From Edolisoma coerulescens (Eukaryota; Chordata; Aves; Passeriformes; Campephagidae), in contig VWZW01002576.1 of assembly GCA_013397115.1 (NCBI GenBank), forward strand, positions 884,195 to 948,194: a stretch of 64,000 bases of DNA, written 5' to 3'. The notes beneath the pieces were generated by a model, which did not search any database, was not told where the DNA came from, and saw nothing but the letters and a program-made list of their open reading frames with translations. Shown piece after piece: positions 13,702 to 25,587 of this stretch (its first letter is position 1; each line of letters opens with the position of its first letter). A program made the position numbers and the translations under genes.

Positions 13702-13852
13702 CTGTGTGTATGTGTGTGCATCTATTTGTATGAAAAGCAGTATATTCCAATTCTACTCATTCATATGTATCACTCATTTTGCACAAATATGTAAACTAGC
13801 TGCAAGGGAGTGAGTAATTAAATCCCATGTGTATGTGAGTGTGTATGTGTGG
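13702..13852. repeat. Degenerate TG-rich patches
   Basis: Two imperfect TG/TATG-rich runs (about 13702-13730 and 13828-13852) resemble decayed TG microsatellites. Confidence 0.5.
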
Positions 13853-14504
13853 AATATAATTATTTGATCCCTGAATAAAAGACCAATAGAATAGGCATTT
13901 TGAGGGAAATTTGGCACTTCAATCCTGTTTTAATAGGAAAGAAACCATAAGTAGAAGAGGAAAAGATTTCAGAATGTTTGGAAATTGTATATAAGTTGAA
14001 ATGGCGATATTGCATAAATACAAATGAAAATATCATATAAGTAAAAATTGTAATATTACCAGAATCATTTTGATGGAGCACAATATGTAATTAACTAAGA
14101 GTCTTATTATTTTTAATGCTGAAAAAGTGTATTTCAAGGATAAAAAACTAATAATTTCGATGTTATGATAGGAATAAGCCATAATTTCAAAATCCTGATT
14201 GGGGACTTGGATTCCTAAAGAATTATCAAATTCCAGTTTAAATTGAAAAAGAAAGAAAGGAAGACAGGAAGGAGAGAGAACTGATGAATGTCTGGACAGA
14301 AGTCTCTGTACCTTAACACATACACACAAGATTAGGCAGCGCTGCAAGAGCATTTTGTGCTACACTTGTACAAATAAGCATAAAAACATTTGAACACTGC
14401 GAGCTGTGTCATGAGATAATTTCTTGTCAGGGAAGAGCTGGTGGGTGTGCAAGAAGCTGGCTGCAACACCTTCATTTCCACTGCATTTTCATATAGAATA
14501 TATG

Positions 14505-14583
14505 AAATAATAATAATAGTTGTTGTTATTATTATTATAAATATGTGTAAATAATAAATAATAGCTGTTATTATTTTTTTTTT
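14505..14583. repeat. ATT/AAT-rich simple sequence
   Basis: Interrupted aat, att and gtt triplets alternate through this interval, ending in a T run. The order of aat-rich and att-rich parts gives local self-complementarity. Confidence 0.75.
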
Positions 14584-17500
14584 CAAACTCCCGGGCCTCT
14601 GAGACCCTCAGTGAATAGTGTTCACACCCCACCAAGGCTGCCTGGGCAGAGCAGAGCTTTGTGCTGTCCTGGTTGCTCTGCCCCAAAGTGCACAGTCCAG
14701 GGCAGGGAGCCAGCCAGCCCTGCCAGCTTTGTGCCTCTGGAGGAAATATCAAACTGCTACAACAAAAGCTCTGGCACAAGGCAAGGAATTTGTCTCTAGG
14801 GGACATCAGAGTCCATTCATTATTACCTGTAGCTTTAACCAAAAAAGTTTTCTACAGATCTTCCAAAAATGACTGAATAAACTGTTTTATCCTGACTGAG
14901 GAGTACACCTAATGATGACATGTGCAGAGGTGGAAAGCAGACTAACCCAACAAAGGAAATTTAGTTACAAACTGATTTGAAATGTAAAAGTATCAGAGGT
15001 TTTACTGCATTTTTTTTTCTTTATTTATTTTGTAGTCAAAGAGAAGTTGCCAGGGAACACATTCTGCCAGGACCCTACATGAATCCACTCTGACTCCTTT
15101 TGGGAGCAAACACAAAACACCCTATAAGGCCTTGCTACTGCAAACACTGTGACTCACTTCAACCTGCAAATTTCAAGCAATTTTTCCCCTCTTTCTCCAC
15201 CAAATAAGTTAACTAAATTTAAAAAAATAAAAAAAGTCTCTAACAAAAGCTTGCTTGAAGTAAATCTCTTATGTTTAAATTGTGAAAAGCCAGACTGAAA
15301 GCCAGTGGGTGTTTCATCTGTTCCTTTTACTTGGGAGGTGTCTGGCTACTGCTGGGATAGGGAATTTTTGTTTGATGTTTGTGTTCTTTTTGAGACATTC
15401 TTTTCTACTGACTAAATTTGTTTATGTAGAAACTTTTAGAATATGAATTCTGAAGATTTCCACTGGGGTTACATGCAAAAAACAAATTTTCTGAAGTCTG
15501 ATATAGGAGTTGGATATCTGTGTTTTTTTCTGATAAATCATAATTAATTTGTATTAGTGCTAGATGATAACATAATAAGGATATTTACATTGGGGATAAT
15601 GCTTCAGTGACCAAATTACTTTTAGAACTTTGTCCTATATACAACAGCTTGAATACCAGTCCTTGGAGGGAGGATGTTCTTACAAAGAAAATCACATATT
15701 TTTGCATTTGTCTAACAAATGCACTCCACCACAGTGTCAGAACAGCTTTTCCGTGCTCTACAAATAGGCAGAGTTGACAAAAGAAAAAATAAAGTTAGGT
15801 CATCCAGGAAATGGACTAATTCAGTATTGCTTTTATCAGTTTATTTTTGACAGAGAGCCTTTAAAAAGTACTTGAATTCCTCTCCATTGGATATCTGTCA
15901 GAAAAGAAAGGAAGTTATTATAAAACAAATCCCTCAAGCTGAGATGAATCTTTCCTGCTTTTTAATGCAGCTGTAATCCCATAGTTCTGCCCAAACCGGT
16001 ATTAAGATAGTAATGATGCAAAATGCTCATAGTATATCACAGTTGATTTATTGGAATTTGATAAAGAATGATGACTTCAGATGAAAGATTCCACCACAAG
16101 TGACACCTCAGCCTGTTGTAAGATTAACCCAGGAAACAGTGGCAAGTCCTACCCAGCTGGCATTGGCTCCCCGTGTCACAGGATGTGCTCATCACTCTTT
16201 GCATGAACCCAAAGACAACGAGGAGAGCCCTTTGCAGTGGCCATTGATGGGCTTCAAGGGGGTATTAATCAAACAAATTCACTAGGTTTAGGGTCATTCC
16301 TGCTGTGCAGGACATAGTACATGAACTTTCGTGTCTCAAGGTTCAATTTGACCACTGCCTCACTGGGACTTATTTAGTAATAATATTCTCTTCTTTGGGA
16401 GGGTATGGTGTCTCTTCCAGGAGATCTTGGAGCTACAAACTAACCCAAGTTATTTGCATCAAGGAATCTCCCTACCCTGCATGTAGCTGAACTCTTTAAT
16501 AAGGAAGAGAAGGCTGAGAGTTGGAGAGAAGACTGCGTAGTGGATGAGATGAATCTGATGGGACCCAGAAGGATTCCATGACCAAACCCTTTAGCATGTC
16601 TTTGCTGCAGCGATAGCTGCTTCTAGAGCAAAGATCAATGAAGTTCTGAGTATTGCCAAAAATGAACTTCATGCCACCACAGCTAATTTTCTGAGTACTA
16701 AGTGTTATCTGAAAGGTTCTGGAGCAGGCTGGAAGCAGCTTTTGCTCTGCGGATATAACCTGAAATTGGAAGCTGTGACCTGTGTGACAAGAGGTAAGTG
16801 TACACCGTTTCCTCTACTTCCCCATGCTGTTCCTATCCTCTCCCAGACAGGTATCTACTGGAAAGAGACCCTGGGGGGCACAAAGAGGTCATCCAGACCA
16901 AGGTGCCAGGATGGGAACCCTCAGCCCACGCCTCACCAAATCTGTGTTTTAGGAGCAGCTGATAAACTTTGTGAAGACACCATGACTAATCAAGCCTGTT
17001 CTGACAGAGCGTGAATAAAGGGTATTTGCTGGTCAGGCTTGGCTTTTCCTACTTGAATGCTACAAGTACCTAAAAAAGGTATAAACAAGAAAACATCTGG
17101 ATGAAAAAGGGCAAGTTCTGTAGGCAATGACCTTAAACAGATGTTTACTTTCTTGCTTTGTTTGTTTGTTTAGATACACTACATCTTCCCTCTGCTGCCA
17201 CTCGCAATTTTCATTTCTTTCTTTAAATATTCCTCACTTTTTCATATACATTTATTTTTCGTTTAATGTTCGCACTTTCTCAGTACCTGCAGTCTGAAAT
17301 GCCTGCCTTTGTGCAAGAATGTAGCTGAAAATTGGAACACTGTTGCATTTTTATATCTAGTTGAAAATAAATACATAAAGCTGCCAGTTGTGCTGTGTCT
17401 TTTGCCTGATGAAAGGTCATTCTTAATCTTTTTCATAGTTAATGGAATGCACTATTCTGATTATACTGAAATCTGAATGCCTTTGGAAAGTTTTGAAAAC

Positions 17501-20439
17501 TAAACAATTGTGCTCGAGATAACAGAGAAAAATAATTTCCTTTGAAGAATGACCTTTCAAAAGTGACTAGTCCCTATCTTTTCAGTGATGCCAACATGTC
17601 AGCTTCACATTGTGTACAAACCTCCCCGTCTCTGCCATATGCAAATATCCTCTCTAAATCAGTAAAATAATGCTACATATCGTAATATTTATTTTTTCAC
17701 AACTGTTCATCAGATAATAGCTTTTAAGCGTCTTTGAATACAGAACACTGCAGGGGCTGTCAGCTCCGTCAGTTGATTTTGTTTACAGAATGTCAGCATT
17801 TCCTTTTTTTCTGAAAAGGACAGATGATAGTGTCTCCTCAAGAAGGGAAGCTCAGGCCAGCTCTCGACTTACACCATCAGCAGTGACCTCTATTGTCTTA
17901 CTCACAGCAACAGCAGTAACAAAAGGTAATTGTCACATACATGGGAAGAGAAAAAAAGGTACAAGAACGTCAAGATAAATGAGATAAGATTACACTATAT
18001 CCATTATCATTTTCTAATAAGAGATTGTGCTGTATTTGTCCACGCAGTTTCTTCAGAAAGCCTCAAATTCAATTTTGATAAAATTGTAAGTCAGAGTAAA
18101 ACTGGGTATATGAAACCTTAAGGCCTTTCTTTCAGGTGAATGGTTTATGGTCAGTAACACTCACAGTTAGCAATGAGTAAGAAAAATACTTAAGAAAATA
18201 TTCATAAATCCTTTAAAGATTAATCAGACTCTTCCTTTGCGTTTTATAGAGAACTTTTACAAGGTACTAAACAAATTTTATTTTCAGAATGCAGCCTGTT
18301 TCTCAGAACTATTTGCATATGAGAAAGGATAATAGGAAAAAATTCATAGTTTCCCATTCAGAAATGCATTCATGTGCCTGTTGAGCAAAACAAGTTAAAA
18401 CCAGGTGCTGTTACTGGACCATTGATGCCACTGGAATGTATGTCCAAATTGTTGACAGGATTTACATGGCTAGGTCCAATAAATCCCACATTCTGACTAT
18501 ACTTACATCTTTCTAGCTTTCATTTTCTGTTTTACCCTAGAGATAGTGTATTTTTTGTTGTCCATCACAGAGTTCTGCACAGAAATCTCTGCTTTTTGGA
18601 CTTGTGTACCCATGAAGCGTCATCTAAATAGAAGTAATGCAGCCACAAAGGAAGAAAAATGCATATTGAGCCATTGAAACACAAGGGTTGGCAAGGTCTA
18701 TGTACTAAAATTATTTCATTATGTAAAAAATGCATGAATGTACATACTGCATCAAAATAGCACTGTCCCGTGAGTAATGGTTTGTATATTGCTTGACATT
18801 AGGTGGTCATGGTGTTACAGACTGAACATGCCTGCTGGAACCACATTGGTTTAAGATTCCACTCACTTAAGATGTACTTGTAGAGAAATCAGTTTATATT
18901 AGTGAAATTTCAGCCAATTAAAAGGTGGCAGGTGAGCTGTGGGATTGGTTTTGACTTTAATTATGGCATATAATAACCTATAACTTTTTTATTTGATGCA
19001 TTATGATAATACAGCACACGGGCTTCTTTCATCTCGGAACATCTCTTCAGTATTTGAAATCCTTTCTAATATTTTGAAGTACAAGCCAGAGAATTCTGTA
19101 TCACATTTCTCATCCCTATTATGCTACTTAGTCATGAACTGCTAGAAGAATCCAGCTGTGTGCTTTTTTGTTTGAGAAGATTATCTGTTTATTTGGGTTT
19201 TTGTATACCGACTCTTTTTGTCAACTGCTCCTTCCAGTAGCAGCAGTTCTTTTCCTTTGTTGGTAGCTCGGAAGTATGAGTCATATTTTGGGAACTTCTG
19301 CATTATTTTAATACATCTAATTATATTATATGCATGTCTAGCCATTCACATTTTATTTCAATAACTTCCAATCTCCTATCCAAGCCCAAAAGAATAGTTG
19401 TCATAATATTTGACTTCCTGTGATTCTAGTCTCAACATCTACAGGGACAAAGGTTCCTCCTAATAATCTATTATAATTGGTCCCTTTGCACAATTAATAA
19501 GTCAAGTCTTATCAATCAGTGACTTTCAGTCTGTGTAACAAGTGCTGCAGATACTATGCAGAGAAAAACCTTCACTATCAGATAAACTCTAAAGCCAAGT
19601 AAGAGAGATTTTTCCACGTGACTTTTGAAGTAAGATCCCATTCACAGAGCTATGTTTGTCAGGGAATTGATTAGGTGAGCCATCAGCTCCTGTACATAGA
19701 GAAAACAATTATTAGAGCTCATAGAAAACCTCTGACTACCACAGATCCAGGATGAATACTTCCAAGGTGAGAGTGCAGCAGTGGCTGCAGTGTTTCTCGC
19801 TAAATCTGTTCTGAGGGAGGCCGCTGCGATGGGTATAACACAGAGCCTTCCTGAGCTACTTTGGGGTGGTCTAGTCTTGAGTTCATTATCAGGCCTGCGA
19901 AGGAGAGGTGGGCAGCTTTATTATTCCCCTTGCCATCTGCAATGCAGCACTGGCAGCACTGAGATGCTCCTCTGCTGGGCAAAGGAAGTGGGGGAACCAT
20001 TGAACCTTGCCGGAGGGACAGTTTTCCTCCCTCCTTTTCCACCACTCAGGATGGATGGGCAGAAGTGGTTTATGTGCACCAATTACAGCCATTATTCTTC
20101 CCTTCTGGTTTACTTCCAGGATAACTTGTTCAACAGCCAGCTAAGCCCATCTCATTTGTTCTCTGCTGCTGAACAGCTGGTTGTCAGATGCAGAAATTGA
20201 CCTTTCTTGGGCAGCCCCTGAGAAAAACCCCACAAAGGTAATAAGTCAAGGGACGTTTGGAATGACTATAAATTAGGTGAGGAGAATCTTCCATGATGAT
20301 TGAAGGAACAGTAGAACTACAGCTGCTGCTTTCACTGCTGCCCTTGAGGTTTCATCTGCACATGATATATTTCTGAAAGTTGTCGCTGCTGAAGGTTTCC
20401 CAGCTCTGAAGGGGCTTTTTTATGACACTGAAAGAAGTG
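14584..20439. other. Non-coding stretch with small GC-richer patches
   Basis: A GC-richer patch at about 14590-14760 and another near 16840-16950 show no recognised repeat or coding domain. Near 16792 the sequence agaggtaagtg is a strong splice-donor match, but I cannot find a matching exon. The 139-codon frame at 19781-20200 opens at GTG, has no recognisable domain and is not called as a gene. Confidence 0.5.
17410..17559. repeat. Inverted repeat, 15-bp perfect arms 120 nt apart
   Basis: tgaaaggtcattctt at 17410-17424 is the exact reverse complement of 17545-17559. The whole unit is 150 bp. Weak additional complementarity appears just inside and outside the arms, as if an older, longer hairpin had decayed. 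No target-site duplication is evident. Confidence 0.8.
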
Positions 20440-21010
20440 TGAGCAGTGGTTCTTTGTCCCTCTACTCTGCTCTCATGAGTAGCCCAGCTGGAGTACCGCA
20501 CCCAGTTCTGAGGTCCTTGGCACAGGAAGGATGTGGACCTGTAGGAGTGAGTCCAGAGGAAGCCACAGAGATGATCAGAGGGCTGGAGCACCTCTCCTGT
20601 GAGAAAAGGCTGAGAGGCTTGGGGCTGTTCATCCTGGAGAAGAGAAGGCTCTGAGGAGTTTTATAGGCAGCATTCCTGTGTCTGAAGTGGGCTTAAAAGA
20701 GAGCTGGGGAGGGACTTTTTATAGGGTCCTGTAGTCATAGGAGAAGGGGGAATGGCTTTGAGCAGAAAGACAGTAGGTTTTGATTAGATATTAAGGAAAA
20801 TGTATTTACTGTGAGGGCAGTGAGGCACTGGAGTAGATTGTCCAGGGAAGCTGTGGCTGCCCCATCCCTGGAAGAGTTGAAGGCCAGGTTGGATTGAGCT
20901 CTGAGCAACCTGGGATAGTGGAAGGTGTCTCTGCCCATGGCAGGGGGGTTGGGACTGGATGATCTTGTAGGTTCTTTCCAACCCAAACCATTCTCTGTTC
21001 CTGTGACTCT
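20440..21010 (+). mobile_element. CR1 LINE, 5'-truncated 3' end
   Basis: This is the 3' end of a chicken repeat 1 (CR1) non-LTR retrotransposon in plus orientation. Seen directly, in the family's order: ctggagtaccgcacccagtt, the block about an extra-large group of sequences (gatcagagggctggagcacc), the cctggagaagagaaggctct block, the block around 20780-20810 (gattagatattaaggaaa), the ccatccctggaag block, and the terminal ggactggatgatcttgtagg with ttccaaccca. The 3' tail degrades into ccattct... and gactct, a decayed copy of the octamer-like CR1 end. CR1 copies are usually 5'-truncated in birds, as this one is: it holds only the last part of the reverse-transcriptase ORF and the 3' UTR. It is broken by many substitutions and indels and cannot encode protein. 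Long frames on the opposite strand are antisense artefacts. Confidence 0.95.
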
Positions 21011-24000
21011 GCAGGCAGTCTGGAACTGGATTGTAGCATTTCTAAAGGTTAAATAGTTGAGGATAGCCTTAGGGAAGGAGGGGGAACACAAGCGAAACCA
21101 AAAGCATTGCTCAAAAACCAACAAATCCCAAATCAAAATTTTCTGGTTTGTAATTTATCCTTCTTATTGCCAAGGACATTAAGCAGGACAGACACTTAGG
21201 AGTTCTTACCCTGCTGTTTTGTTCTGGAATTCATGATCTTTCCTTGGAGCATCCTAGCAATTATCACAGCATCTATTTGTTCACATGTCAGATGAGTAAA
21301 TGAAAGAAACATCACTTTCAGGAGACTGAACTTAGTGAAAGAGAGGAGTAGGTCTTCCAAGTGATGGTAAATAAAATGAAGTTAAAAAAGGGTACTGAGC
21401 TAATGCTTCACTTACAAAAACATACTGATTTATTTATCTTTTTAATTATTGATTGCCTGCTGGGTTATGGAAGAAAGGTAAATATGAAAATGTCATATTC
21501 AGATTTCTGAACAGATGTCACATTTTGAGTTAGATTTGCAGTGTCTTTTTTTGGACTCTTTGGGTGTTTGTTTGTTTTGTTTTTTTTACATATCTGAGAT
21601 GCTTGTGTAACACCCAGATTTGGAACACATTTTGGAATCAACAATTATAAATGACATAAAGGCTCCTTCCTGATGAGCTAGCATGACTCTTCTACACGTT
21701 TAGAGGACATGTCAGGCAAGCAACATGAGAAATCAGGATTGCATCTAAAGTGACATAGAAACAGGCAGAACTTGAATCTCTTGACACCCAATCTAGTACA
21801 TCAGAAATTTTCCGTCTGAATATTTAATACTCTGTGCTCTAGATTTAGAGCAACTTGTGAGCTAAACATCTGGAACAATTTATGTTTCAGATTTAGGTTA
21901 TTGACATAGCAAAGCAATTGCATATCAGCAGTGAATTCTTACCTTATTTTCAAGGGAAAAATAAGGTGATTGTAATTCCATAACATACAATATAACATTA
22001 AGCAGGACCAATCATTCAATTCAGAAGGAAACAGGTATTTCCAGAGCATTAGAATTAATTTGATCACACAAATAGATAAACTACATATGGGAGCTAATAA
22101 TGTGTTTGCTAAAATATTTATGGAGTTAAATTATTCCATAAATTGAACTGTAGTTCACTGAGATTGTTTCATTTTAATATTAATATGGACAAACTATGTC
22201 AGAGATGCTAAGAATGTTGAACTTCAAACACATTTCTTGATCATTCTGATTTATATTAGTGCCTTTTGGTTTAGGGCATGTTCAGTGAAAGATAAAAGGA
22301 AAAAAATTCTTGATATATCTTAAGGTGATAGGTGAACAAAGTGAAGACCTATATAGAAATAGGTCACGAACTATCAGTTGCATATAATAAATATTTTAGT
22401 TTAGGTTGCTGCAAAATACTGTTTGCAGTAACTTTGCAGAGAAGTAGTTCAGAGTAAAATAACTTCAGAACATGGAAATCTAAATGATATTTTCTGCCAA
22501 AGTTTTCTATGAAAGGAGTGTTTATCACTTTAAATTAAAATGAATTCATTTCTTAAAAATCAGATAGTGGATGTAAAACCATTCCTCTGACATGTGATCA
22601 ACCCACACGTACTTTACTTTGTCATTCTTCTCTTTCTTTTTGCAGGTGTTGTTAAAAAAATGCAAAAGCCTTCACTTGCCAAGATGCATGTGTACTCGGC
22701 TATTTACAGCTTTAAATGAGAAAATAAGCCTTCTCAGAATTCTGAAAATGTTGAAATTGTTTTTCCCAGCTGGGGAGTGGGGCTTGCTTCCTTTTTACAA
22801 ATATGTCTGCATCAGAATGTTCTGGAGGTTTATGCCAGGAAACTGCACTGCACGTTATGGAGTTCCATGGAGGGAAAGAGGACTGACTCTGCCTTTGGCA
22901 ACTGCTACATCCACCTGATGATTGAAATAGACGTGGTGATTTTCAGATATGATTGTTCCTGGGAAGCAAAATGGTTGATTAAGCAGTGGATTCTGAGATT
23001 TCTTCGTGCCTTTTTTTGTGTGTATCTCCAAGAGCTGCGTATGAAAGGTGACCCACCCTGTGAAATATTTCTGCACTATGCTCCAGGGGATGTTATTTGG
23101 ATTTATATGGGATCAAGACCATTATGCATAGAGAAAATTAAAATTATTTTCTATAAATCAAGTATTTGGGCTATTGCTTTTTCTTTTTAGAACGTTGTGT
23201 ATGTACCCCCAAAAATGAGATTCAGAAAACAAGGATGTATTAAAAAATCTGACTGTCTTTCAGTGTCCACCTTTATTCCCATTACTTTCCTTTCAGTATG
23301 CAAATATCTTAATAAGGAGCCATTGAGAAAGTGAAAAAATGAATAGTTACAATTACTTTTTCCATCATCAGTTACTGGCCTTCTTTATCCCACTCTGTGC
23401 CCAGACATATTCACATTACTTTATTTTGCATTTTTGAAAAGATCAGTCCTCTGGTCTATGAGAGAGGCTTTGCTCTTGAGATATGCATGATCTGACATAA
23501 TCTAAAGAGGTATACCCTCAGCTGTGCTGATATGAGGTAAATAAATTAATATGGGAACCTGTGATTTAATCTCTTCAGGGAAATCCATTTTGGTATAATC
23601 TTCTATCTTTGCTTGTTGCAGCTTTTCTATACTGTAAGAACATTTTAAAATTCTGAAGCTAAACTCCTCTGAAATCCATCATGTATCTTTTAAGAGCTTT
23701 TAAATAATGTCATACAAGCTTAGTGAGCTCACCTTCCCTGTACCAACAGAACTTTAATAACGCTCTGATTTCACTAATAAAAAATACAACATTTGCATAG
23801 CATCTTATACATTATTCTCCTTTTCATTTAGAAAAAAATCTAGATAATCTTAAAATATAATATTAGTAATCTAGCAATTAAAGATGTATCTAGACATAAA
23901 TATATACAGACAGATACTCCTTTCGTCAATTTTTTTTTTCCTTCTAGTAGCACATTTTTTAATTTCATTTCTCCCATGATTTCTCTATTCTTGAGTCTCT

Positions 24001-24939
24001 GTATAGAACTGTAGGAAGATAGCAGAGGTTGTATGTTGTGGCATTGCAAGAATGCAGCTCAACCTACTGTTTGTGCACCTGAGACAGTCTGATGTTTACA
24101 AAACAGAGGAGGCTCTTGCCATGAGAGAGCTGGAGATGGAAGAGGAAGCACAATTTCTGCTATGCTCATAACAATTAACTTTTCACACTTCTGAGATCAT
24201 GTGCATGCCATACTTCTGAGATCAGCAGTGCCATATTACTTCTAACCAACAGCAGTCCCCAGGGGTTCTTGAAATTTTGACAACGAAACCTGATGGTCAT
24301 TCTGTACACTTTGATCAACTAGTAAAATGATAAGTCCTATGTAATTTAGTCATCAGAATGAATATTATATCTATTATATCTATATTATTACATCACTATT
24401 TATATCAACATTATTTACCTGTTTAGATCTCTCTCAAGCTTGTTAACCCTAAGCACTAAAGTTGTCAAAACCATTATAACGTGATTCCTTTCCAGCTGGA
24501 ATTATGTGAGAGCCAGAGTCAGTCCCACAACTGACCACTGCCAGATGGGGAGCTTTCCTCTTACGTGGCTGCAGGAGCAGCTCCCCCTCCCTCCTTCACA
24601 TGGTGTCATTCTGCTCCTTTTTAGGCTCTACCCAAGATCATAGCTCGAAAGACTGATTGCAGTAACCCAGCAGAAAACCATCTGAAATTGTCTCATGGAG
24701 AGGCCTGATATATGTTACAGCTAAAGCAAGGTAAACAGAGACAGCATGCAGTAGGGAGCAGTGACAAGGTGTTAGATTGGCTCAAGCTGTCTTGTGTAAT
24801 TTTGTTTTTGAAAGTGAAGTGACACAGCTTTTGTAGCTTGGATATGAAAAGTAGTGTTAGCTCTGTTTGGACTTTTTTTGTTGTTTGAGTTTTGGTGGAT
24901 TTTTTTTTAAACTGCATGCTAGTTCTAGTACCTATCATC
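21011..24939. other. Non-coding stretch between CR1 and the solo LTR
   Basis: AT-rich sequence with no recognised gene. A good splice-acceptor-like site (pyrimidine tract and tgcag ending at 22645) precedes an interval of about 540 nt with overlapping open frames of 99 and 137 codons. The longer frame begins at GTG and shows no known domain. A short 25-nt-period duplication lies at 24187-24224. Confidence 0.5.
24187..24224. repeat. Short direct repeat, period 25
   Basis: acttctgagatca occurs at 24187-24199 and again at 24212-24224, with partly similar sequence between. It resembles a local duplication. Confidence 0.75.
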
Positions 24940-25506
24940 TGTGCTGGTTTTGCTGGGAGAGAGCTCATTTTCTTCACAGTAGCTAGTATGGAGCTGTGCT
25001 TTGGATTTGTGATGGAAACAGCATGGATAATTTGGGGATATTTTTGTTTCTACTGAGGAGCACTTACACAGAGCCGAGGCCTTTTCTGCCTCCCACCCCA
25101 CCCCAGCAGCGAGTGGGCTGGGAGGGCACCAGGAGCTGGGAGGGGACACAGTCAGGACAGGTGACCCCAACTCACCCAAGGGATATCCCAGACCATATGG
25201 CATTTGTGCTCAGGGCATAAAGCTGGGGGAATGAGAGGAAAGCAGGGGAGAGGCTCAGAGTGATGGCATTTGTCTTCCCAGTGATGGGGATGGCTGAACA
25301 CCTGCCTGCCCATGGGAAATGGAGAATGAATTCCTTCTTTTGCTTTGCTTGCATGCATGGATTTTGCTCTCCCTATTGAGCTGTCTTTACCTCAACACAA
25401 ACATTTTCTTATTTTACCGCTTCTGATTCTCTCCCCCATCCCACCAGGGAGGAGTGATGGGGGAGCTGGGTGGGGCTTCCTGGCTGGCTGGGGCTAAACC
25501 GTGACA
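24940..25506 (-). mobile_element. Solo LTR of an avian ERVL-type endogenous retrovirus
   Basis: Read on the minus strand, the element starts tgtcacggtttagcccc and ends accagcaca. These are the characteristic termini of a widespread avian ERVL-class LTR known from passerines and other Neoaves. Internal landmarks also fit: a g-rich block facing ctccccc at the 5' side, a segment rich in aagcaaagcaaaa, a pyrimidine-rich centre with a ctttatgccc TATA-like sequence, and a conserved segment near the end. It is 567 bp with canonical TG...CA ends. Flanking pentamers are tcatc (24935-24939) and tcata (25507-25511), a 4-of-5 match to the 5-bp target duplication expected for ERVL. No internal retroviral genes adjoin it, so it is a solo LTR left by recombination between the two LTRs. 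Any remaining promoter activity is unknown. Confidence 0.92.
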
Positions 25507-25549
25507 TCATATATTGAGAAAGCTTACTTTAGGTTTGAAACTATCCTGA

Positions 25550-25587
25550 GACCTTGGAATTTGTTTGGGACCTCAGAATTTGTTTGG
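25550..25587. repeat. Tandem duplication, 19-nt unit, two copies
   Basis: Units at 25550-25568 and 25569-25587 share 17 of 19 bases (gacct..gaatttgtttgg). It lies about 45 bp beyond the solo LTR. Confidence 0.85.

Noticed and set aside
14489..14842. 117-codon minus-strand frame with Asn and Tyr repeats
   Set aside because: The Asn/Tyr tail is the ATT/AAT simple sequence. The rest has no domain, and the plus strand is open in three frames.
16786..16800. Strong splice-donor match (agaggtaagtg) as evidence of a coding exon
   Set aside because: The upstream sequence has stops in the frames I translated and no identifiable acceptor-bounded open exon.
19781..20200. 139-codon plus-strand open frame
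   Set aside because: It opens at GTG, not ATG. It has no recognisable domain, and the minus strand is open over the same bases in two frames.
20735..21136. 133-codon minus-strand frame, with two shorter ones inside it
   Set aside because: It is largely the antisense of the CR1 3' end, which is known non-coding repeat sequence.
22777..23190. 137-codon plus-strand frame as a protein gene
   Set aside because: It starts at GTG, shows no domain and overlaps another frame. It is kept only as a possible transcript exon.
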